Assembly (NCBI GenBank): GCA_018812925.1
Contig: JAHJCU010000004.1
Coordinates: 529,441-593,440 of the forward strand
DNA: 64,000 bases
DNA from: Candidatus Omnitrophota bacterium
Lineage (GTDB): Bacteria > CAIJMQ01
Direction: 5' to 3'
The position numbers and the translations under genes are program-made. Every line of letters starts with the position of its first letter. The first letter of the stretch is position 1. Under the pieces are notes generated by a model. The model was not told the origin of the DNA. It ran no database searches and saw nothing but the letters and a program-made list of their open reading frames with translations. This document shows positions 57,340 to 64,000 of this stretch, in pieces.

Positions 57340-58626
57340 GTGGATATTAAAAAATGGAAGGTAAGGACAAGAGACGGAAATACTTACGGTCCCGCAGATA
57401 CGGAAACAATTAAGAGATGGATTGAAGAAAATAGGGTTTCCATAGAAGATGATGTATCTCCTGCAGATATTGAAGAATGGAAAAAACCTGCTGAAATCAA
57501 TGAATTCGCCACAGCTCCTGCTAACCAAGTGAAAACGGATTTTTTACTTCCCCCGGCGCAAGAGAGAACATTAACGACACAAGTAGTAAGTGACGGATGG
57601 GAAGTGCTTAAGGCGGATATGTTCCCTATTATCGGGATTTTTCTTCTTTATGTAGTTGTTGTTATTGCAGCTAGTATTGTGCCTTTTATCGGGAGATTTT
57701 CTCAAATTTTAATTACAGGTCCTTTAGTTGTGGGATTGAATTGGTATTGCTTGGGCAAGATAAGAAAGCAAGAGATTGGTGTTTCTGCTTTATTTGACGG
57801 ATTCAAAATATTTTTCCCGGCCCTTGGTGCATATTTATTAATAACTATTTTTACCGGTTTGGGAATGATACTTTTGATAATACCTGGAATTATATTAGCT
57901 ATGGCCTATTCATTTGCCTATTTATTCATGATAGATAAGAATATGGGTCCTTGGGAAGCTATGAAAGCAAGCTTCGACATGACCAAAGGTTTCAGATGGA
58001 GAATTCTTGCTATAAGCATGCTTTGTTCTCTCATAAATATTTTGGGGCTGTTATGTTTGGGTGTAGGGATTTTAGTAACAATTCCTCTTAATATGCTTGC
58101 TATAGCGGCTCTTTATCAACGGTTAAGCACTGGCAATATTCATGAATCTCAAAAACAAACTGATGTTAAGGAGATTCTTTTAGGAGTCATATTGCCGTTG
58201 ATATTTATTTTAGGTATTCTTGCCGGAATAATGGTGCCTGCATTGGGAAAAGCGAGAAATGTTGCAAGACGTGTTTCACTTGACAGTCCGACGCAAATAG
58301 ATGCGGCAATCTCAGTTTCACTTGACAACCCTACAGAAATAATGGAAGTTGATGTAAAAAGAGCGATGTCAAATGAAGGGCAAGCATGGGTTGGGACTAT
58401 TAGAACAGCCGAAAGAGTGTATTTTGCAGAGCATAATACGTATACTGCGAATTGGGCAGATATAAGCGGAATGATTGACTTAACCGGGAACAAATACTTT
58501 ACTACAGCCCCAACTTTAACGGCGACTGCAACTACTTTTACTGCTACTGTAAAAGGTTCAGGGGATGCAGACGGTATTAGTGTAAAAATTGACCAGGATG
58601 GGACAATAATCGTCGATGGTTTATAG
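57340..58626 (+). CDS. GYF_2-domain membrane protein with pilin-like tail
   Basis: 428-residue homologue of the preceding protein, from a GTG start with AAAGGAGG (57327-57334). GYF_2 domain at 3-60; membrane part at about 100-270 with FMIDKNMGPWEAMKASFDMT and KGFRWRILAIS. Then LGVILPLIFILGILAGIMVP and ALGKARNVARR resemble a type IV pilin helix, followed by a short repeat (VSLDSPTQID, VSLDNPTEIM) and ANEGQAWVGTIR-like ERVYFAEHNTYTANWADISG, typical of the globular part of pseudopilins. So a pilin-like domain is fused to the membrane protein. Confidence 0.75.
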   Translation: MDIKKWKVRTRDGNTYGPADTETIKRWIEENRVSIEDDVSPADIEEWKKPAEINEFATAPANQVKTDFLLPPAQERTLTTQVVSDGWEVLKADMFPIIGIFLLYVVVVIAASIVPFIGRFSQILITGPLVVGLNWYCLGKIRKQEIGVSALFDGFKIFFPALGAYLLITIFTGLGMILLIIPGIILAMAYSFAYLFMIDKNMGPWEAMKASFDMTKGFRWRILAISMLCSLINILGLLCLGVGILVTIPLNMLAIAALYQRLSTGNIHESQKQTDVKEILLGVILPLIFILGILAGIMVPALGKARNVARRVSLDSPTQIDAAISVSLDNPTEIMEVDVKRAMSNEGQAWVGTIRTAERVYFAEHNTYTANWADISGMIDLTGNKYFTTAPTLTATATTFTATVKGSGDADGISVKIDQDGTIIVDGL

Positions 58627-58637
58627 AGATAAAAAAT

Positions 58638-59768
58638 ATGAGCGAAGAATTGGGATTGGTTCTTATAACCGAAAAGTCGTTAAACCGTTCAATAACGGGT
58701 CATATAATAAAAGATATTTTTTCGCGCGGAATAAAGCCGTTGGAACTTCTTGAAGCAAGGATGTATGCTCCGAGTGAAAAATTGATTCGGGAATATCTTA
58801 AGTTGATAGTTGACGAGCCGTTTAAAGATTATCTCAACAGAGAATATATAGAAAAAAATAAAGGTCCCTCCCGGAAGAGGATGATGCTTCTACTTTTTAA
58901 AGGAGAAGACGCTATATCACAGATAAGAGGCATTGTGGGGCATATAAGCAGAAGAATCGACGGAACATTACGCAATTCATTTGCGGAATTTATTGAAGAT
59001 AAAGACGGCAAAATCATAGGTTTTAAAGAACCCGTCGTAACAATTATTCCCGAAGAAAGATGCGCGAAAAATGTCATAGGTCTTTGGGCAAAATATAGCC
59101 AGTCGGACGGTGGGATGCTTAGTGATTCAATTGACTGGAAGATGTTACTTTCTAAATGGGAAATATATGAATACGAAACGTTAAAATATAGAGACGGCAT
59201 TACTTCCACATTCAAAGAAATGCTTGAAAATGTTCAGCAAACGCTTGTTCTTATCAAGCCCGATAATATCTATACAAAATCGCACAGAGTCGGCGCGATA
59301 ATAGACGCTCTGGCAGGTCCCGGTTTAAAAATGATAGGTGTTAAAGCGGTGAATATGTCCGTAGAACAGGCGCTTGAGTTTTATCGACCGATAAAAGGAA
59401 ATTTGATAAAGAAATTCGGGGAAGAAAAAGGGACGGCGGAATTTGCAAATATTGTTAAGTTTATGACGGGAACCTATCCGCGAGAAATCAATCAGGAGAC
59501 GGAAAGGGAAATACCTGTTAGCAAAAAAAATCAGTGTTTAGCATTGGTTTACCAGGGCCCTTTTGCGATTAGTAGGATAAGAAAAAAAGTCGGAGCTACA
59601 AATCCGCTTGAGGCGGAACCCGGCACTATAAGGAGAGAATTCGGACACGATATAATGAAAAACGGTGTCCATGCTTCCGATTCCCCTGAAAGCGCAGAGA
59701 GAGAATTAAAAATTATTGATATTCCGGGAACGTCTCTTCAGGATATAGTGAACGAAAAATTCGGGTAA
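58638..59768 (+). CDS. Tandem nucleoside diphosphate kinase-like protein
   Basis: 376 residues, twice the length of NDK. The C-terminal half (about 195-376) is a clear NDK: TLVLIKPDNIYTKSHRVGAI, then MTGTYPREIN, LALVYQGPFAISRIRKKVGA, TNPLEAEPGTIRREFG and the active-site NGVHASDSPESAEREL with the catalytic His. The N-terminal half resembles NDK (LVLITEKSLNRSITGHIIKD, MMLLLFKGEDAISQIRGIVG, RIDGTLRNSF) but lacks the His motif. Each domain carries an insertion compared with the 140-residue enzyme. One half is probably catalytic and the other regulatory or structural. Confidence 0.82.
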   Translation: MSEELGLVLITEKSLNRSITGHIIKDIFSRGIKPLELLEARMYAPSEKLIREYLKLIVDEPFKDYLNREYIEKNKGPSRKRMMLLLFKGEDAISQIRGIVGHISRRIDGTLRNSFAEFIEDKDGKIIGFKEPVVTIIPEERCAKNVIGLWAKYSQSDGGMLSDSIDWKMLLSKWEIYEYETLKYRDGITSTFKEMLENVQQTLVLIKPDNIYTKSHRVGAIIDALAGPGLKMIGVKAVNMSVEQALEFYRPIKGNLIKKFGEEKGTAEFANIVKFMTGTYPREINQETEREIPVSKKNQCLALVYQGPFAISRIRKKVGATNPLEAEPGTIRREFGHDIMKNGVHASDSPESAERELKIIDIPGTSLQDIVNEKFG

Positions 59769-59793
59769 TTTATTTACAAGACGAAGTCATGTT

Positions 59794-61281
59794 TTAATCC
59801 TGCAACAATTTTTTCGGGAATATATTATCTAATCCGAATAAGTAGAATGGGTCTATGGTTTTCTTGACTCTTGCCATTTCCATAACGCCTTCTCTGCCGT
59901 ACATCATAGCAAGGTATTTATGTTTGAGTTTGCCTATGCCGTGTTCTGCGGAAACAGTCCCGTTTGCCTGCACCGCTTTTTTTACCGCTTTGATGTAAGA
60001 GGCAATTGCTTGCTCTTTTTCCTGCTCGTTTTTTGGGAAGAAATTAAAATGCAGATGATTTTCTCCTATATGTCCGAAAATAACATATTCGACTGCCGTT
60101 GTTTTCGCCATTTCGCGATAGAAATAAAATAATTCGGGGAAATAATTTTCAGGCACAGCAATATCAATAGCAACTTTAGTTTGTTTTATTTCTCTGAAAT
60201 ATTCATTTATAAGTTCTGGAAGTTTATGTCTAAAATCGATGAGTTTGTTATAATCGCGCGCATTGTCACCGAACCAGGTATCTACAACGGAATATTTTTC
60301 TAATATCTCAAGCCATATATCCATTTCTTTTTTCTCCTGTTCTATATATAAGGCGGTTTGGCAGGAAGGGATATTTGGAAAAGCTTTTTTCAGGATTCCC
60401 AAACTATTAGCGTCAAAATATTCTATGGAATAGACATTCAGTTTTTTATTGTTTTTTATGCTGTTAATGAGTTTAAGGATTCCATTGTCTTTCTCTAAAC
60501 CCGTTAGAAGTAAGTCGCCAGAGGCGACTGCCTCACCTTTGGTGTGGACTTCTAACTGGTCTAAAAAAATAATCATAATTGAACGCGGAGGAAGCGCTGG
60601 TATCAACTTTAACTCAACTTCTGTAATAATACCCAAAGTTCCTTCTGAGCCGATAAATAAATCAATCAAATCCATCCCTGGTTTCGCAAAATAACCGGCG
60701 GCATTTTTGATGTTTGGACTTCTATATGCGGGGATTTTTACTTTAAAAAACGGCGAAGTAATTATGCCCTGTTCGTCAGCGATATATTGTCCTCTTCTTA
60801 TGTCTAAAATATTTTCTGTTGATAGGGCGACTCTTATTCTTTCGACATATTTTCTTGTTGCGCCGAATCTATAACTGTATTCACCAGAAGCGTTTGTTGC
60901 CACATTACTTCCGATAAAAGCCATCCTTTCGGTTGGAAACGGAGGATAAAATAATTTTTTGCTGTCCAACTCTTTCAAGAAATAGTCTAAGATAACACCC
61001 GATCCTAAAACCGCCTTAGAATTCTTTTTATCGATTGAGATGATATTATTCATTTTCTCAAGCGATATAATAGCGCCGCCTGCGGGAATTCTTCCCCCTA
61101 CTGTTCCTGTCCCTGCTCCTGATGCGGTAAGAGGCGTATTATTTCTTCTTGCTTCTTTTATTGTTTGTAAAACTTCCGCCTCGTTTTTGGGGATATAGAC
61201 TGCGTCCGCATTGCCGAACTTCAAATTGGATGTGTCTTCCAAATAACTTATAATCTGGTCAGCTTCTTTTTTTATAATCAT
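59794..61281 (-). CDS. FAD-linked oxidase, glycolate oxidase GlcD type
   Basis: 495 residues. The N-terminal PCMH FAD-binding domain shows KNEAEVLQTIKEARRNNTPL, the PP-loop GAGTGTVGGRIPAGGAIISL, and GSNVATNASGEYSYRFGATR and GSEGTLGIITEVELKLIP. The C-terminal domain includes HIGENHLHFNFFP and VSAEHGIGKLKHKYLAMMYG. Likely oxidises a 2-hydroxy acid (glycolate or D-lactate). Residues about 241-261 (VHTKGEAVASGDLLLTGLE) are encoded by a palindromic element that also occurs at the tsaB 3' end. No glcE or glcF genes adjoin. Confidence 0.9.
   Translation of the reverse strand: MIIKKEADQIISYLEDTSNLKFGNADAVYIPKNEAEVLQTIKEARRNNTPLTASGAGTGTVGGRIPAGGAIISLEKMNNIISIDKKNSKAVLGSGVILDYFLKELDSKKLFYPPFPTERMAFIGSNVATNASGEYSYRFGATRKYVERIRVALSTENILDIRRGQYIADEQGIITSPFFKVKIPAYRSPNIKNAAGYFAKPGMDLIDLFIGSEGTLGIITEVELKLIPALPPRSIMIIFLDQLEVHTKGEAVASGDLLLTGLEKDNGILKLINSIKNNKKLNVYSIEYFDANSLGILKKAFPNIPSCQTALYIEQEKKEMDIWLEILEKYSVVDTWFGDNARDYNKLIDFRHKLPELINEYFREIKQTKVAIDIAVPENYFPELFYFYREMAKTTAVEYVIFGHIGENHLHFNFFPKNEQEKEQAIASYIKAVKKAVQANGTVSAEHGIGKLKHKYLAMMYGREGVMEMARVKKTIDPFYLFGLDNIFPKKLLQD
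60499..60560. repeat. Palindromic element inside glcD-type gene
   Basis: Arms ACCCGTTAGAAGT (60499-60511) and ACTTCTAACTGGT (60548-60560) enclose AGTCGCCAGAGGCGACT (about 60513-60529) and CTCACC-TTT-GGTGTG. Reverse-complemented it has the same order and near-identical sequence to 2956-3026. It is translated in frame as about 21 residues. Confidence 0.8.
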
Positions 61282-61350
61282 ATTAAGTTGCTATTATAAT
61301 AAACTCAATTTAAAATTGATATAATTACAAATATCAAGGAGAAAATTAAA

Positions 61351-62223
61351 ATGCCCAGGATTGGAATTATTGGCGGAAGCGGTCTTTACGATATTGAAGG
61401 ATTAAAAAATAAAAAATGGATTAAAATAAATACTCATTTTGGAGACCCTTCCGACGAATATTTAGTCGGAGAATTAAACGGCGAAGAAGTGGTTTTTCTT
61501 CCCAGACACGGGCGCGGCCACAAAATGATGCCCTCTGAATTGAATTACCGCGCGAATATTTTTGGGATGAAAAAACTGGGAGTGCAGTGGCTTATATCTA
61601 TTTCGGCTGTCGGCTCTTTCAAAAAAGAAATAAAACCGCTTGATATCGTTGTCATAGACCAATTCGTTGACCGAACAAATCAGGCAAGAAAGATGACCTT
61701 TTTTGGGGACGGAGTTGTGGCGCATATTGCTTTTGCCGAACCGATTTGTTCCGTTCTTTCGGATATCTTATATTCTACGGCTAAAAAACTTGCAGTCAAA
61801 AATAATATTACGGTTCACAAAGGTGGCACTTATATAAATATGGAAGGACCCGCATTTTCCACCGAGGCGGAATCGTTTTTATATAAAAGTTGGGGGATGG
61901 ATGTAATCGGGATGACGAATATGCCCGAAGCAAAATTGGCAAGAGAAGCGGAAATGTGTTTTGCGACATTAGCTATGGTTACCGATTATGATGCTTGGTA
62001 TGAAGAGGAATCTGTAGTTACGGTTGATGTGATAATTCAGAACTTGAAAAAAAATATTAAAGTGGTAAAAGACCTTATTGAAGATGTGGTTCCATTAATA
62101 CCAAAAGAAAGAAACTGCCTCTGTGCAGATGCTTTGAAAAATGCGATCATTACCAGCGCAGATATTATCCCGGAAAAAAGAAAAAAAGAACTTCAGATTA
62201 TCATTGGTAAATATATAGTTTAG
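61351..62223 (+). CDS. mtnP: S-methyl-5'-thioadenosine phosphorylase
   Basis: Purine nucleoside phosphorylase fold enzyme that splits methylthioadenosine to adenine and methylthioribose-1-phosphate. 290 residues. IGIIGGSGLYDIEGL at the start, FLPRHGRGHKMMPSELNYRA, the substrate loop YINMEGPAFSTEAES, IGMTNMPEAKLAREAEMCFA and TDYDAWYEEE are all characteristic of MtnP/DUF MTAP. AAGGAG precedes the ATG. 6-oxopurine activity cannot be excluded. Confidence 0.93.
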   Translation: MPRIGIIGGSGLYDIEGLKNKKWIKINTHFGDPSDEYLVGELNGEEVVFLPRHGRGHKMMPSELNYRANIFGMKKLGVQWLISISAVGSFKKEIKPLDIVVIDQFVDRTNQARKMTFFGDGVVAHIAFAEPICSVLSDILYSTAKKLAVKNNITVHKGGTYINMEGPAFSTEAESFLYKSWGMDVIGMTNMPEAKLAREAEMCFATLAMVTDYDAWYEEESVVTVDVIIQNLKKNIKVVKDLIEDVVPLIPKERNCLCADALKNAIITSADIIPEKRKKELQIIIGKYIV

Positions 62224-62284
62224 TTTCAAATTAAAAACCTTTTGTTTTGTTAATATCCTATTAGTCTGTTAAAATCCTTTTTCG

Positions 62285-62869
62285 ATGATGGAAGAGAAAC
62301 AAATCTACGAACTTTTTAAAGAAAAGAATGCGCTTCTGGAAGGACATTTCCTGCTTACCAGTGGTTTGCATTCCCCTATGTATTTGCAATGTGCTAAGGT
62401 TTTGCAATATCCTGATATAGCTCAAAAACTATGCAGCCAACTGGCGCAAAATTATTTAAAATCTAATATAGATGTGGTAGTTTCTCCTGCAGTAGGCGGG
62501 CTGATTGTCGGGCATGAAGTTGCGCGGGCTTTAAAGGTAAGAGCTATCTTTGCTGAAAGAGTTGACGGGAAGATGGCTTTTAAAAGGGGATTTGAATTAA
62601 ACAAAGAAGACAATGTTCTTGTGGTTGAAGATGTGGTAACTACAGGCGGGTCTTTAAACGAGATTATTCAACTTTTAAAAGAAAAAGGATGTAATATTGT
62701 AGGTGTAGGCTCGCTTGTGGACAGAAGCGGCGGCAAAGTTAAATTTGAAATAGAAAAAATATCGCTTCTAAATCTTGATATCCAAAATTATCCGAGCCAA
62801 TCGTGTTCTTTGTGTGATAAGAAAACCCCGCTTGTCTATTTGGGTAGTCGCGATAAAAGCACAAAGTAA
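62285..62869 (+). CDS. pyrE: Orotate phosphoribosyltransferase
   Basis: Makes orotidine monophosphate from orotate and PRPP in pyrimidine synthesis. 194 residues. HFLLTSGLHSPMYLQCAKVL is the substrate region, SPAVGGLIVGHEVARAL and IFAERVDGKMAFKRGFEL follow, and VLVVEDVVTTGGSLNEII is the PRPP-binding loop. Two ATG codons in a row begin the gene. It lies 60 bases after mtnP, 17 bases before comM. Confidence 0.93.
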   Translation: MMEEKQIYELFKEKNALLEGHFLLTSGLHSPMYLQCAKVLQYPDIAQKLCSQLAQNYLKSNIDVVVSPAVGGLIVGHEVARALKVRAIFAERVDGKMAFKRGFELNKEDNVLVVEDVVTTGGSLNEIIQLLKEKGCNIVGVGSLVDRSGGKVKFEIEKISLLNLDIQNYPSQSCSLCDKKTPLVYLGSRDKSTK

Positions 62870-62886
62870 TACAATTATTTTAAAGT

Positions 62887-63960
62887 ATGCTTTCTAAAAT
62901 ATATTCTTCGGCGGTTGTTGGTATAGAAGCCAAACTAATTGAAATAGAAGTAGATGTTGAAAGAGGGCTTCCCGCAATCAACATAGTAGGCCTGCCTGAT
63001 ACTGCAGTAAAAGAATCTAAGGACAGGGTCAAATCGGCTATAAAAAACTCGGGGTTTGAGTTTCCAAATCGCAAAATAACAATAAATTTGGCTCCGGCAG
63101 ATGTAAAAAAAGAAGGGGCCGGTTTTGACTTGCCTATTGCGCTTGGAATTCTTTCTGCAACCGAACAAATTAAAAACAAAGAAAAACTTGCTTCTTATAT
63201 GTTTATCGGTGAGTTAGCTTTGAATGGCATGTTAAGAAACTCTAAAGGTGTTTTACCAATAGCTATATTTACCAAAGAAAGAAAACATTCTCTTATAGTC
63301 CCATACCAAAATCGTTTTGAAGCAGGAGTAATTGAAGGATTAAAGGTATATCCGATAAAGAACTTAACGCAATGTGTTAAATTTTTAAATGATGAAGAAG
63401 AAATAAGCCCTGTTCATTTCGACCTTGAAGAGATTTTTAAGAAGGCCCGTTCGTATGCAGTGGATTTCTCTGAAGTTAGAGGACAGCATCATATAAAAAG
63501 AGCGTTGGAAGTTGGCATTGCAGGCGGACATAATATGATTATGATTGGTCCTCCCGGCGCCGGAAAAACGATGCTGGCAAGACGGCTTGCTACTATAATG
63601 CCTGACATAACACTTGAAGAATCTATTGAAACAACTAAAATTCATTCGGTTTCGGGATTGATTGCGCCTAATAGTCCTTTGGTTGCCATAAGGCCGTTTC
63701 GTTCTCCGCACCATACAACATCAGATATAGCGCTTGTTGGTGGAGGACAATATCCTCATCCCGGAGAAATCAGCCTTGCTCATAACGGAGTGCTTTTCTT
63801 GGATGAGCTGCCGGAATTTAATCGGAACGTTTTGGAGGCGCTACGCCAGCCGCTTGAAGACGGAGAGATAAATATATCCAGAGCAAGTGGTTCTTTAAGT
63901 TATCCTGCCCGTTTTACATTGGTCTGTGCAATGAATCCTTGTCCCTGTGGCACGGAATGA
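62887..63960 (+). CDS. comM: ComM/YifB-like Mg-chelatase AAA ATPase, 3' truncated
   Basis: ComM helicase promotes branch migration in natural transformation. The N-terminal Lon-like domain ([59 protein letters not shown]) and the ATPase core (Walker [14 protein letters not shown], Walker [21 protein letters not shown]) are intact. The frame stops at 63960, right after [11 protein letters not shown], where full-length proteins (about 500 residues) go on with the sensor and C-terminal domains. No continuation appears in the other frames within the window, so the gene is probably disrupted. Confidence 0.85.
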   Translation: MLSKIYSSAVVGIEAKLIEIEVDVERGLPAINIVGLPDTAVKESKDRVKSAIKNSGFEFPNRKITINLAPADVKKEGAGFDLPIALGILSATEQIKNKEKLASYMFIGELALNGMLRNSKGVLPIAIFTKERKHSLIVPYQNRFEAGVIEGLKVYPIKNLTQCVKFLNDEEEISPVHFDLEEIFKKARSYAVDFSEVRGQHHIKRALEVGIAGGHNMIMIGPPGAGKTMLARRLATIMPDITLEESIETTKIHSVSGLIAPNSPLVAIRPFRSPHHTTSDIALVGGGQYPHPGEISLAHNGVLFLDELPEFNRNVLEALRQPLEDGEINISRASGSLSYPARFTLVCAMNPCPCGTE

Positions 63961-64000
63961 CAACAAACTGGAATCTGTCACGCTTCTTGGAAGAGGCAGA
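63957..64000 (+). CDS. Start of an unidentified gene overlapping comM stop
   Basis: An ATG at 63957 overlaps the comM stop codon (ATGA) and opens a frame reading [14 protein letters not shown] to the window end. It is too short to identify. It could be a real gene coupled to the shortened comM or the beginning of inserted DNA. Confidence 0.25.
   Translation, partial: MTTNWNLSRFLEEA

Overview
The window is an AT-rich bacterial chromosome segment from a Gram-negative-type (diderm) organism. Outer-membrane assembly genes (lptB, lptA, lptC, lnt) sit with a bacterial housekeeping set (trpS, tsaB, tsaC, efp, accB/accC, lon, recG, ybeY, phoH, prfB, clpC, folC, pyrE, mtnP). The mosaic gene order and abundant degenerate intergenic repeats suggest an uncultured phylum of the Omnitrophota/Elusimicrobiota kind, but I cannot name the lineage from sequence alone.

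Layout. 0.1-5.2 kb: trpS (-), a type II secretion/pilus inner-membrane protein, tsaB, malic enzyme and a PAC2 protein. 5.2-6.7 kb: a two-gene nucleotidyltransferase cassette (probable toxin-antitoxin) between two copies of a 21-bp direct repeat taken from the end of the PAC2 gene. 6.7-8.6 kb: three small unknown genes and an AlkD-type DNA glycosylase. 8.8-9.3 kb: tRNA-Ser(CGA), tRNA-Arg(GCG), tRNA-Ser(TGA). 9.5-17 kb: Xaa-Pro peptidase, efp, accB, accC, amaP-like gene, lon, HAD phosphatase, all (+). 17-25 kb: one long (-) operon phoH, HD-domain membrane protein, ybeY, DUF502, lptC, lptA, lptB, recG, with a strong promoter ahead of phoH. 25.3-26.3 kb: leuB-like dehydrogenase.

26.4-43 kb is an accessory island on the (-) strand: membrane trypsin-like protease with HigBA, two envelope proteins, a restriction-like operon (SNF2 helicase, methylase with target-recognition domain, nuclease-methylase fusion, 65-aa protein), a retropepsin/DUF5678 pair, two paralogous coiled-coil envelope proteins, RelE with a ribbon-helix-helix antitoxin, a frameshifted DUF2283 gene, a NYN nuclease, and an MNT/HEPN module inside a 48-bp direct duplication. 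43-64 kb returns to housekeeping: prfB with its programmed frameshift, tsaC, rpiB, branched-chain aminotransferase, clpC, folC, Pit phosphate transport, lnt, two GYF_2 membrane proteins (one with a pilin-like tail), a double nucleoside diphosphate kinase, a glcD-type oxidase, mtnP, pyrE and a 3'-truncated comM.

The most unusual feature is a set of small palindromic elements (about 25-90 bp, several families) scattered through the window. They nest inside one another's hairpin loops; in one case an occupied site (42038-42164) and an otherwise near-identical empty site (50315-50378) are both present, which defines a clean 63-bp insertion. They also sit inside or at the ends of protein genes (glcD, lnt three times, lptC, tsaB, tsaC, probably folC and the malic enzyme), adding in-frame residues as Rickettsia palindromic elements do. 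Besides these there are degenerate tandem-like arrays built from short words related to TAATTGGTAATT, GTATCTAG or GTATTTCCA. No transposase or integrase gene is visible, so any mobilising enzyme must lie elsewhere.
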